This document shows positions 7,154-16,121 of a stretch of DNA of 64,000 nt, one piece after another. The notes below the pieces were generated by a model, which was not told the origin of the DNA, made no database searches, and was given only the letters and a program-made list of their open reading frames with translations. The translations under genes and the position numbers were made by a program. The DNA lies in the NCBI GenBank assembly GCA_034506395.1, contig JAPDPQ010000027.1, positions 1-64,000 on the forward strand, in the 5' to 3' direction. Positions within the stretch are counted from its first letter, which is position 1; each line of letters begins with the position of its first letter. The DNA comes from a candidate division KSB1 bacterium (lineage in GTDB: Bacteria > Zhuqueibacterota > Zhuqueibacteria > Thermofontimicrobiales > Thermofontimicrobiaceae).

Positions 7154-8626
7154 ATGGCACATCAAACCCAGATTCTGATTGTGGTCGTTGGTTATTTAAC
7201 CCTGCTGATTGGCTGGGGAATCTATCAAGGTCGAAAGGTCAAAACTGATGTGGATTTCACGATCGCGAGTCGCAAGCTGCCAGGATGGGCGGCAGCACTA
7301 TCTGAGCGAGCAACTGGAGAGTCATCCTGGTGTTTGTTGGGTTTGCCCGGAGCTGCCTATGCCACAGGCTTAACCGAAATCTGGACAGCGATCGGATGTG
7401 TCGTTGGCATCATCACTGCTTGGGCTCTAATTGCCTGGCGGCTGCGCGATGAAGCTGAGAAATATAACGCTACCACCTTTATTGATTATTTGGCAAAAAG
7501 GCATGGCGAGCTCGGTCGATCTATTCAAATTGTAGCAAGCTTCATCATCGTGTTCTTTTTCTTCTTTTATGTTGGCGCCCAATTCATCGGCGGCGGCAAG
7601 ACGCTCTTCACCATGTTTAGAATTGATCCAATCCATGGAATGTTTTTGACCGCCCTGATCATCATCCCTTATACGATTTACGGCGGTTTTCGAAGCGTTG
7701 TTTATACCGATGTGATCCAGGCGATCTTAATGATTACCACTTTGATTGTTGCGCCGATAGTCGGTATCTTTTACTTAGCCAGCCACAATCCCGCTGACCT
7801 ATTCGCCACAAGCATCCCTACTGCCCTGCACAAGGCTGGATCGCAATATGCCTCACTCACTGGTGCTGCATCTGGTTTTTCTGCTGGACTCATCATGATG
7901 ACTGGTTTTTCTTGGTTTTTCGGCTATCTTGGTGGGCAGCCGCAATTGAGCATGCGGTTCATGGCGATCCGGAATCCAGCTCAGGCTAAGAAAGGCCGCA
8001 ATATTGGCATCGCCTGGACCGTGGCTGCCTATATCGGTGCCTTATCTATTGGCTGGATCGGGCTTGCCATTTTTGGCCCTAATGGCCTTGCAGATCGTGA
8101 ATATGTAATGCCATCGGTCATGCTAAAAGTGTTTCCACCTGCTATCGCGGCGGTTCTCATAACTGGCGCCATTGCTGCCATGATTTCCACAGCAGATTCG
8201 TTGTTGATCCTCTCTGCCTCAGAACTTTGGGAGAATCTGATTAAGCCACTGATCAAGCTTGACCAATCATCGGAAAAAGTCAATCTCTATCTGTCACGAA
8301 TCCTAACAGCGCTTTTGGCGAGCGTCGCTCTCAATTTGGCATTTATCTCCCCAACGAAATTAATTTTCACCATCGTTGGTTATGTGTGGGCTGGCGTCGG
8401 AGGCACGTTCTCCGTAGTGATTCTGGCAACTTTGTTCTGGAAAAAATTTCACAGCAAAGCCGCACTTATCACCATGATCTTCGGAATGCTATTCACAATT
8501 GTTTGGATCAGCACTGGCCTCGACGCCAAACTGATGACCGCCCGCGTGATGACTTTCGTTGTCGCAGGGTTCGTCGCCATTATTGCCACCCTGGCTTTGG
8601 CACCGAATAGAACGACAAAGAATTGA
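7154..8626 (+). CDS. Sodium:solute symporter, PutP-like (SSS family)
   Basis: ATG 7154 is preferred over ATG 7142 because the GGAGGGA ribosome-binding site (7144-7150) lies between them. The product has about 490 residues with the 13 or so hydrophobic segments expected of the SSS family. The segment SERATGESSWCLLGLPGAAY is characteristic of the PutP sodium/proline symporter branch and covers the Na+-binding region of TM2. IYGGFRSVVYTDVIQ is the conserved TM5-TM6 family signature. It imports a small solute, probably proline or another amino acid, driven by the Na+ gradient. The substrate cannot be proved from sequence. The next gene, a secreted glycosidase, starts 53 bases downstream on the same strand and may be cotranscribed, though a sugar substrate would be atypical for this branch. 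Confidence 0.85.
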   Translation: MAHQTQILIVVVGYLTLLIGWGIYQGRKVKTDVDFTIASRKLPGWAAALSERATGESSWCLLGLPGAAYATGLTEIWTAIGCVVGIITAWALIAWRLRDEAEKYNATTFIDYLAKRHGELGRSIQIVASFIIVFFFFFYVGAQFIGGGKTLFTMFRIDPIHGMFLTALIIIPYTIYGGFRSVVYTDVIQAILMITTLIVAPIVGIFYLASHNPADLFATSIPTALHKAGSQYASLTGAASGFSAGLIMMTGFSWFFGYLGGQPQLSMRFMAIRNPAQAKKGRNIGIAWTVAAYIGALSIGWIGLAIFGPNGLADREYVMPSVMLKVFPPAIAAVLITGAIAAMISTADSLLILSASELWENLIKPLIKLDQSSEKVNLYLSRILTALLASVALNLAFISPTKLIFTIVGYVWAGVGGTFSVVILATLFWKKFHSKAALITMIFGMLFTIVWISTGLDAKLMTARVMTFVVAGFVAIIATLALAPNRTTKN

Positions 8627-8679
8627 TTGTCAAAAAAAGCAGTAGAAGTTCAATTGCATTTCGAATAGAAGGAACCAAT

Positions 8680-10692
8680 ATGAAATCATCCAAGCTGACA
8701 ATACTTGCCTTATTCTGGTTGTTGTTATTATCCCGAAATTCCGATGCCTTTTTAAAGACGCAGGGCAGAGAAATTGTCGACTCTTACGGACAAAAAGTTT
8801 TGCTGCGCGGATTTGGTTTGGGCGGCTGGCTGGTACAGGAAGGATATCAATTGCATATTCCAGGATTCGGTTCGCCCAGTTCAATTCGAAAACAGATCGT
8901 CGATCTCGTCGGTGCAGCCAATGCGGAGCAATTCTATCAGCGGTACATTGAAAATTACGTCATGGAACAAGACATTGCGCAAATCGCCTCCTGGGGGTTC
9001 AACTCAGTACGACTGCCCTTCAATTATCGGCTTCTGACTCCAGAGGATCAACCGGGAGTCTATTTGGAAGAGGGATTTCAAATTATTGATCGGCTGCTGA
9101 GCTGGTGCGAAAAATACGGGATCTACTTGATTTTGGACATGCACTGCGCGCCTGGCGGACAGAATAAGGACAATATCAGCGATTCCGATGGGATCGAAGC
9201 GCGACTTTGGACCGATCCAGCCAATCAGGAACGCACCATAGCGATCTGGCGCAAAATTGCCGAGCGCTATACCACAGCACAATGGATCGCTGGATATGAT
9301 CTGCTGAATGAACCAGTTATACCAGGGGGTTATACCAATAATGATCTTCGTTCGCTCTATATTCGGATCGCACGGGCGATTCGTGAAGTGGACAATAATC
9401 ATATTCTTTTCATTGAAGGAAATTGGTACGCCACAGATTTTAATTTGCTCACCCCACCTTTCGATGTCAATATGGTTTATAGCTTCCACAAATATTGGAA
9501 TGAAAATACACAAACTTCAATCCAAAAATACCTGAATATCCGCAATCAAACGAATTGCCCGCTGTGGTTGGGCGAGTCAGGCGAAAACTCCAACACCTGG
9601 TTCTACGATTGCATCGAATTGATGGAACAAAATAACATTGGCTGGAACTGGTGGACTCATAAGAAGATCGAAACTACTACCAGTCCTTACTCTGTCCCAA
9701 TTTCGCCGAATTATCAGCGTTTGATCGATTATTGGAATGGGAAAATGGAAAAGCCATCATCTCAGTTTGCCATGACTGCGTTGTTGGAAATGGCCGACTG
9801 GTTGAAGTTAGAAAATTGCGAATTTCATCCCGATGTTCTCGATGCCTTACTCCGATCCGATTTCGGGCGACAGCCAATACCATTCAAAAATCATGTCCTG
9901 CCGGATACGATTTTTTGCGTTGATTATGATATGGGTCGAGAGTCGATTGCGTATCACGATGCAGATTATCAAGTGACTCACGGCCTGGGAAGCGAGGAAT
10001 ATAATCGCGGTCGAAATTATCGCAACGACGGAGTGGATATTGAATCAAGCGACGATCCGCAGGGAGCGAAATTTAGCGTGGGATGGACAGAACCTGGAGA
10101 ATGGCTTTTGTTCACATTAACCATCAACGATTCCGGCAGCTATAGGATATCATTGCGAGTAGCTTCGTCACAAGAAAGTGGGAGACTCCAGCTTCTGTTG
10201 GACAATCGCCCACTCACTGATGCGATTCCAATCCCCAAGACTGGTGGCTGGAAAAACTGGCAAACATTGACCCTACGAGAAAGTTATCCCCTGCCATCAG
10301 GAACCCATCGGTTGAAAGTGCTTTGTATTGAAGCGGGCTTCAATATCAATTACATTTTATTCAACCTTGAAGCTTGGACGCCCCCCGAGGGTCGACATTT
10401 TGATCCAATTTCAAATAAAATTTATTGGGCGCAAAATTATCCCAATCCCTTTCAGCAATCGACTACCATACCAATTATGTTTCTGGATCAACAAACAATC
10501 AGTTTAAAAATTTTTAATCTGAACGGCGCAATTGTGAAAAATCTGTTCAACGGTCCCGTGTCACCCGGCTACCAAACGTTCATCTGGAATGGGACCAACA
10601 GTCAGGACCAAGCGGTTGCACCAGGATTGTATTTCTGCCAGCTTCATACGAATGGAGTGCAAAAGACCCGGCCGATTATCTTGTTGAGATGA
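8680..10692 (+). CDS. Secreted GH5 glycoside hydrolase with CBM6-like module and T9SS sorting domain
   Basis: The frame opens at TTG 8623, but ATG 8680 follows an AGAAGGA and begins a clear signal peptide ending near NSDAF. Residues about 30-350 are a GH5 (endoglucanase/beta-glucanase-type) barrel: LRGFGLGGWLVQEGY, GFNSVRLPFNYRLL, YDLLNEP with the acid/base Glu211, and LWLGESGEN with the nucleophile Glu299. Both catalytic Glu are present, so it should be active on a beta-glucan or beta-mannan. Residues about 413-563 resemble CBM6, beginning DYDMGRESIAYHDADYQ, which binds polysaccharide. A C-terminal sorting domain (QNYPNPF, LKIFNLNG, GLYFCQL) directs it through type IX secretion. It is preceded by the symporter and followed by another T9SS cargo gene. 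Confidence 0.88.
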   Translation: MKSSKLTILALFWLLLLSRNSDAFLKTQGREIVDSYGQKVLLRGFGLGGWLVQEGYQLHIPGFGSPSSIRKQIVDLVGAANAEQFYQRYIENYVMEQDIAQIASWGFNSVRLPFNYRLLTPEDQPGVYLEEGFQIIDRLLSWCEKYGIYLILDMHCAPGGQNKDNISDSDGIEARLWTDPANQERTIAIWRKIAERYTTAQWIAGYDLLNEPVIPGGYTNNDLRSLYIRIARAIREVDNNHILFIEGNWYATDFNLLTPPFDVNMVYSFHKYWNENTQTSIQKYLNIRNQTNCPLWLGESGENSNTWFYDCIELMEQNNIGWNWWTHKKIETTTSPYSVPISPNYQRLIDYWNGKMEKPSSQFAMTALLEMADWLKLENCEFHPDVLDALLRSDFGRQPIPFKNHVLPDTIFCVDYDMGRESIAYHDADYQVTHGLGSEEYNRGRNYRNDGVDIESSDDPQGAKFSVGWTEPGEWLLFTLTINDSGSYRISLRVASSQESGRLQLLLDNRPLTDAIPIPKTGGWKNWQTLTLRESYPLPSGTHRLKVLCIEAGFNINYILFNLEAWTPPEGRHFDPISNKIYWAQNYPNPFQQSTTIPIMFLDQQTISLKIFNLNGAIVKNLFNGPVSPGYQTFIWNGTNSQDQAVAPGLYFCQLHTNGVQKTRPIILLR

Positions 10693-10842
10693 ATTCTGAT
10701 ATTATAGCGATTTAGCCAATCAATCGAAGTAATTTCGATTTGAGCTTTGCCGCTTTGTTTTGAAATAGCCCAGACATTCAACAAGCTGAACAATGCAAAT
10801 CGTATCATTCAATTGAAGATCAAAAAGGAAAAGTAATTCATT

Positions 10843-13800
10843 ATGAAATCGATCCAACAATTTTTTTTAATAATCATCCTCATAGTCGTCTTCTCAAAAA
10901 ACGATACCTTGTTCGGCCAATCGCTTGTGATCAACGAAGTGATGGCGTCCAATGGCGCCACAATTCGTGATGAAGATGGCGATACACCCGATTGGATCGA
11001 ACTTTATAATCGCGGTCAGCAGCCGATTGATCTGAACGGCTTCGGGCTCTCGGATGACGCAACCGCCCCGTATAAATGGACTTTTCCCGCCATATCCTTG
11101 CCTCCAAATCAGTTCCTTTTAGTATTCGCATCGAACAAAGATCGGCGTAACTGGCTGAATTGGGAGACCATAATTGATAAAGGGGATCAGTGGCGCTATC
11201 GCCTGGGAACATCAGAGCCACCCCCCAATTGGCGCGCCCGAGAATTTGATGATTCGAATTGGTATTTGGGTCCTAGTGGCTTCGGCTACGGCGACAATGA
11301 CGATGCGACGACGGTCCCGCAAGTGATGTCCGTTTATGTTCGAAAAAGCTTTTTCATCGCAGATAAAAACCAGATCGTTCGGGCGCTGCTTCATGTGGAT
11401 TTTGATGATGGCTTTGTAGCCTATCTCAATGACAGAGAGATCGCCCGCTCGAATATCGGCACTTACGGCGATCATCCTGCTTATAATCAAACAGCCTGGA
11501 CCTATCGGGAAGCGCAAATGTATCAGGGCGGGACACCAGAGGAATACGAATTGTTAAATCCTCCCGCAGTTTTTGAAACGGGGAAAAATGTTTTAGCCAT
11601 CCAGGTTCACAATTCCGGACCCGAGTCATCTGACCTTAGCCTGATCCCGTTTTTGACTATCGGTTCCAGCGCTCCGATTACAGGCAATCCCCGCGGAGTC
11701 TCCCGCTTTTTAAATCTGAAACCCGATTATTTGCATACCAACTTTAAGATCAATGCGTCTGGTGAGATCATTTCGCTGCATGACGCTCATGGCCATTTAA
11801 TAGACCAAATTGAATTAGGCCCCTTGCCGACTGATGTGTCCTTTGGTCGCCAACCAGATGCCGGCAGCAATTGGTTCTATTTTTTACAACCGACTCCAAA
11901 AACCTCAAACACGACTGTTGGTTATCGAAATCTACCAGGAGAGCCAGCCTTTTCACATGCGAGTGGTTTTTATACGACCAGTTTGCTCATTTCCATTTCT
12001 GCCAGTGATCCGCAAAATGAAATCTACTACACATTAGATGGCTCGGTCCCTTCGAAGAATTCGCAGCGCTATCTCTCCCCTATCTCTATCTCCAAAACGA
12101 CAGTGGTAAGAGCCCGTGAATTCAGCCCAGACGGCTCTGCCAGCGCTACCGTGACGCGAAATTATTTAATCAACGAGACCATCCGATTGCCAGTCGTTTG
12201 TCTTACGACTGATCCATACAATTTATGGGATCCAGATTCTGGCATTTATGTTTTAGGAAAAAATTATGACCCGAGCCCGCCGCATTATGGGGCGAACTTT
12301 TGGCAAGATTGGGAGCGACCAGTCCATGTCGATTTTTTTGAACCTGGCGGTGCTTTGGGTTTTAGTTTGAACGCAGGGATGAAAATCTTTGGGGGCTGGA
12401 CTCGAGATTTTGCCCAAAAATCCCTCGCCATTTTCGCTCGAAGCCGATATGGCACGAGTGAAATCCAATATCAGCTTTTTCCTGATAAGCCGATCGATCA
12501 CTTTGAGTCTTTCGTTTTGCGCAACTCTGGAAACGATTGGTCGTCCACCATGTTTCGCGATGGCATGATGCAAAATCTGCTCAATGGGACAGATCTGGAC
12601 CTGGTAGCTTACCGCCCCGCCGTGGTTTTTCTCAATGGCCAGTATTGGGGCATCTTGAATATCCGCGAAAAAATTAATGAACATTATCTGGCCGCCAATC
12701 GCCATGTTGATCCCGATGAGCTAGATCTTTTGGAAAACAACATCCAGTTGATTCATGGAGATGCCACTCATTATCAGACAATGCTGAACTATATGACGAC
12801 TCACGATATCCGGCTCAGCACTGTTTATGATAGCGTCAAAAAAATGATGGATATAGCCAATTTCATGGATTATCAAATTGCCCAGATCTACTTTGACAAT
12901 AGGGACTGGCCAGGGAACAATGTCAAATATTGGCGACCTCGAACTTCAGAGGGTCGTTGGAAATGGATCGTTTTTGACACCGATTTCGGCTTTGGCCTAT
13001 GGAACGCCGCTGCCTATCGTGATAACACCCTCGAATTCGCTACGGAGGCGAATGGCCCGGATTGGCCAAACCCGCCATGGTCCACATTTTTGCTGCGACG
13101 CCTGCTCGAAAATCCTCAGTTTAAGAACGATTTCATCAACCGATTTGCTGATCATCTCAATGCGACCTTTGAGCCCAAACGGGTCATTCAAAAAATCGAT
13201 AGTATCAAGACAATTCTGCAATTAGAAATTCCACGGCATCAATTGCGCTGGCGTGACTCGGCCCGAAATTGGGCACAAAATGTCCAGAACCTGAAGCAGT
13301 TCGCCACCTATCGCCCCAATTTTGTCAGAACGCATTTGATCGGCAAATTCAATCTGAATGGGATTGCGCGCGTGTCGCTTCAAGTCATCCCTCCGAACTC
13401 AGGGATCGTTCGTTTGAACTCATTGCGATTAACCAATTTTCCATGGCAGGGCGATTACTTTCAGAAAGTTCCGATTCAAATTACGGCTATCCCAAATCCT
13501 GGATTCCGATTCGTCGGCTGGTCCGATACATCGTTGAGCAATCATGAACAGATCATTTTGAATCTTTCTCAAGATCTGTCTTTGATCGCTAAGTTCGAGC
13601 CAATTGACATCACCCCGGTTGTTCAAAGCGAAAATCCAAGACGAGTATGCCAGCTCAAACAAAACTATCCTAATCCATTCAATGCTGCCACAATCATAGA
13701 GTTCGAGCTGGCACAGGGTGGTTTGGTTACCCTTGAAATTTTCAACCTATCTGGCCAAAAGGTCGCAACCTTTGTGAATAAAGAATTGTCCCATGGTCAC

Positions 13801-13926
13801 TATCAGTTCGAGTGGCAACCACAGTCCAATACAATGCTCTCTAGTGCGATTTATCTAGCAAAAATCAAAGTGATTTCTCACACGGCTCGCTACGAGGAGA
13901 CAAAAAAGCTGATTTATTTAAAATAG
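10843..13926 (+). CDS. Large T9SS surface protein with lamin-tail and CotH kinase-like domains
   Basis: 1027 residues from ATG 10843, just after a purine-rich AAAAGGAAAAG. Domains in order: signal peptide (1-25); lamin-tail domain (27-105; LVINEVMASN, DWIELYNRG); a jelly-roll-like region (about 110-270); a chitobiase C-terminal-like segment (about 375-445; IYYTLDGSVPS); a CotH kinase-like domain (about 445-800) with FLNGQYWGILNIREKINE, DNRDWPGNN and FDTDFGFG, the last resembling the metal-binding Asp segment; a Gly/Trp-type bacterial repeat (RFVGWSD); and a T9SS type A tail (LKQNYPNPFNAAT, IFNLSGQ). CotH is an atypical protein kinase in Bacillus spores, and lamin-tail/CotH proteins are common exoproteins of FCB bacteria. 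The role is unknown; adhesion or a polysaccharide function is possible. Confidence 0.85.
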   Translation: MKSIQQFFLIIILIVVFSKNDTLFGQSLVINEVMASNGATIRDEDGDTPDWIELYNRGQQPIDLNGFGLSDDATAPYKWTFPAISLPPNQFLLVFASNKDRRNWLNWETIIDKGDQWRYRLGTSEPPPNWRAREFDDSNWYLGPSGFGYGDNDDATTVPQVMSVYVRKSFFIADKNQIVRALLHVDFDDGFVAYLNDREIARSNIGTYGDHPAYNQTAWTYREAQMYQGGTPEEYELLNPPAVFETGKNVLAIQVHNSGPESSDLSLIPFLTIGSSAPITGNPRGVSRFLNLKPDYLHTNFKINASGEIISLHDAHGHLIDQIELGPLPTDVSFGRQPDAGSNWFYFLQPTPKTSNTTVGYRNLPGEPAFSHASGFYTTSLLISISASDPQNEIYYTLDGSVPSKNSQRYLSPISISKTTVVRAREFSPDGSASATVTRNYLINETIRLPVVCLTTDPYNLWDPDSGIYVLGKNYDPSPPHYGANFWQDWERPVHVDFFEPGGALGFSLNAGMKIFGGWTRDFAQKSLAIFARSRYGTSEIQYQLFPDKPIDHFESFVLRNSGNDWSSTMFRDGMMQNLLNGTDLDLVAYRPAVVFLNGQYWGILNIREKINEHYLAANRHVDPDELDLLENNIQLIHGDATHYQTMLNYMTTHDIRLSTVYDSVKKMMDIANFMDYQIAQIYFDNRDWPGNNVKYWRPRTSEGRWKWIVFDTDFGFGLWNAAAYRDNTLEFATEANGPDWPNPPWSTFLLRRLLENPQFKNDFINRFADHLNATFEPKRVIQKIDSIKTILQLEIPRHQLRWRDSARNWAQNVQNLKQFATYRPNFVRTHLIGKFNLNGIARVSLQVIPPNSGIVRLNSLRLTNFPWQGDYFQKVPIQITAIPNPGFRFVGWSDTSLSNHEQIILNLSQDLSLIAKFEPIDITPVVQSENPRRVCQLKQNYPNPFNAATIIEFELAQGGLVTLEIFNLSGQKVATFVNKELSHGHYQFEWQPQSNTMLSSAIYLAKIKVISHTARYEETKKLIYLK

Positions 13927-14038
13927 CCCTTAACGGTCAATTTGCTGTGTAGATTATTGCTGTCAATCCTAGCGTGAAAAATAGAGAAAAATTAGGGTAG
14001 AAATGGTAATATTTGCAGATCGACCGTCGTCAAAAAAC

Positions 14039-14087
14039 AAAACGTGAGACGCTGGTTCGTTTCAAAGCCAGACAAGTCTCACGTTTT
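14039..14087 (-). terminator. Terminator for the minus-strand lipoprotein gene
   Basis: Perfect 12-bp inverted repeat AAAACGTGAGAC (14039-14050) and GTCTCACGTTTT (14076-14087), with a 25-base loop that contains a short CTGG/CCAG stem. On the minus strand it is followed by a T-rich run, TTTTGTTTTTTG. It may also stop transcription of the convergent CotH gene. Confidence 0.8.
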
Positions 14088-14102
14088 GTGTCATGGTGGA
14101 TA

Positions 14103-15131
14103 CTAACTTTTTCGTTGCCATTTTCCGTGGAAGAAGCCGCGTTCTGAACTTTTGGTGCTAACCTTCCAATAGCCAGATATGGTTCCGATTGTGGTTAAAG
14201 ATCGATTCACCCAGCGGCCTTTGAACCAGCCATTCGTTTCGTTGGAATCGTCATTTCCCCAATTTCCGGCCAGTATCCCTCCGAATTGTCCGTTCAGTGA
14301 GATATATTTGCCAAAGAACACTTTCTCACCCAGGCGATTGATCCCCCAGATGCCTTTTATATGCCCTACACGGGTCCCGATTTCATCAATCCAGCGCCCC
14401 CGAAAAACGCCACCGTGTTCTCTTGTTTTGAGCCATTTTCCCTCCACAAAACCTCCGCCGAGACGGATGATTTGCTTGCTATACGCCTGGATTGACACTT
14501 GGTGCCCTTGCGGTGTGACCGTTTCAACCAGTTGTAACGAATCCAGTTCGTCAAAGCTGAAGGTCTTGGAATACAAAGAAGTGGTAAAAGTAAATGCCCC
14601 TGGAACGTTCAGCGTATCCTTGTCCACGATGACCAGCAAAATACCGTCGAGATGCGTGACAGTATTTGAAACCCACTGCACGGTGCGACGATCGGATCGC
14701 GGCAAGACAATGTGGTCGTTCTGGTTCCGCTCAAATAAGATGGTCTTCATAATCCCCAACTTACCCCGCGTAATTGTGGCTGATCCACCCCAATTCACCA
14801 CGTCCGTGGCAGTCGAATCACCTTGGAGCAATCCCCAAGCGATCCGAACATAATAAACTTTAGTGGCATTTGATGCCAGATCGTTAGCAAATGAAGGATC
14901 GGTGCTGATGATATCATTGACGATCTCATCATCGCCAAAATCAGCTTCAATCGAAGCATCTCCAAACGCAGGCAATTCATCCGAGGTAGTGAACCCACCA
15001 TAGGGCTGATCCAGCTCGGTTCCTTCACCAATTTGATCTGGTTCAGTAGGTGAATTTTTTGAGCAACCACCGGTAATTACAGCTGCTGCTAGAAAGATCA
15101 TCAGGATGAAAAGCGAAATTGAGTTTTTCAT
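14103..15131 (-). CDS. Lipoprotein of unknown function
   Basis: 342 residues. The leader is MKNSISLFILMIFLAAAVI followed by the lipobox TGGC and the spacer SKNSPTEPDQ, so it should be a lipid-anchored envelope protein. Residues about 50-90 are acidic (EADFGDDEIV). The rest is beta-rich, with repeated short elements of the form GxFRGRW, GHIKGIWGIN, GKYISLNGQFGGILAGNWG and FKGRWVN. These recur roughly every 20-30 residues and suggest a beta-solenoid or repeat barrel. No enzyme motif is seen. The gene is bounded by its own terminator and by a 990-base gap upstream. Confidence 0.7.
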   Translation of the reverse strand: MKNSISLFILMIFLAAAVITGGCSKNSPTEPDQIGEGTELDQPYGGFTTSDELPAFGDASIEADFGDDEIVNDIISTDPSFANDLASNATKVYYVRIAWGLLQGDSTATDVVNWGGSATITRGKLGIMKTILFERNQNDHIVLPRSDRRTVQWVSNTVTHLDGILLVIVDKDTLNVPGAFTFTTSLYSKTFSFDELDSLQLVETVTPQGHQVSIQAYSKQIIRLGGGFVEGKWLKTREHGGVFRGRWIDEIGTRVGHIKGIWGINRLGEKVFFGKYISLNGQFGGILAGNWGNDDSNETNGWFKGRWVNRSLTTIGTISGYWKVSTKSSERGFFHGKWQRKS

Positions 15132-16121
15132 AGCTCATTCTCCTTATGTTAGGATAATGCAAAAATGGTTGATTAATTCTGAGGACTTCAATTTACGTTT
15201 TCGATTAAATGAAACGCAAACAGTAGACCATCAGCCCTTCACTGCTGGAACATGGACCATAACCTCTTAGAACATAGAATAATAGCCTCCTCTTGGAACT
15301 GGTATCCAACTTTTCAAATTTTGTACTTGAAACAGCAAAAGCTTTAAAAAATAGTACCAATAGGTACAGCAATAGCCTGACGGAAATTGAAACTTTGGCT
15401 CAGTTTATCCTCTGATGCGCAACTCATATCTTGTTTAGTGATCCTTCCACTTTTTTGAAATCCGTCGACATCGTAGCCATTGAGCTGGTAGTTTGTTGTT
15501 ACCTAATCCGTAACATTTTTGATAATCCCGATCCAAAGTGAGGCCATAATTTTTAATTGAATAGAAATCTTTAGGCTGGCGAATTTCAATCTATGAACCA
15601 GCATGAAAATTAATCATGTGATAAAATAATCAAAATAGAATCTGAACATGCTGCTCAAGAACTGGTCAATTACGTTCCTGTCCTGGTTTGTAACAATGTA
15701 TCAAGGTGTATCAAAATAATATTTAGGGATTAACATTGATAGAATGATTAACTTTTGAATTTAATAAGTCTATCAAAGTCATTTAGCTATTATTCTGATG
15801 GCATGTTATTTGTAATGGAATTCATCTATATGCTATGCGAGATAATAACTTAGCGTTTGTCAAATTAAACGAAAAATTAATTTATTGGATTGTGAACGGG
15901 CCAGCCCTGGAACGAAACGTGCATCATCCCTCCCATAACTGTTCTTCCGCCAATCTGGATGATTTCGATGATCATTCGCATGGGCTTGTACAACCATCGA
16001 ATGAATTGCACTAGCTAACACTTACGATCGTGGCTTCTATGCCCGGAACCGCAATCAGATCAGGCATAACTTGTCAATAAATAAAATTACAAAATGAATC
16101 GCTCAAATTTGAGGTAATGAT
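15132..16121. other. Long non-coding region between divergent genes, upstream of the signalling island
   Basis: 990 bases without a convincing gene or tRNA. A GAGGT sits at 16110-16114 before the kinase start. A weak -24/-12-like site (TGGCATG, 4 bases, TTGTA at 15799-15814) lacks the GC of a true sigma-54 -12 box. A small direct repeat, GTATCAA, occurs near 15700. The length suggests room for regulatory elements of the downstream cluster, but none can be named. Confidence 0.4.

Noticed and set aside
14179-14853. 224-codon open frame on the plus strand
   Set aside because: It lies antisense within the lipoprotein gene, is Pro/Ser-rich and shows no domain; it is a shadow frame.
15799-15814. 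Sigma-54-like -24/-12 site upstream of the kinase
   Set aside because: The -24 GG is present but the -12 element reads TTGTA, without the required GC, and the only nearby activator-like protein lacks GAFTGA.
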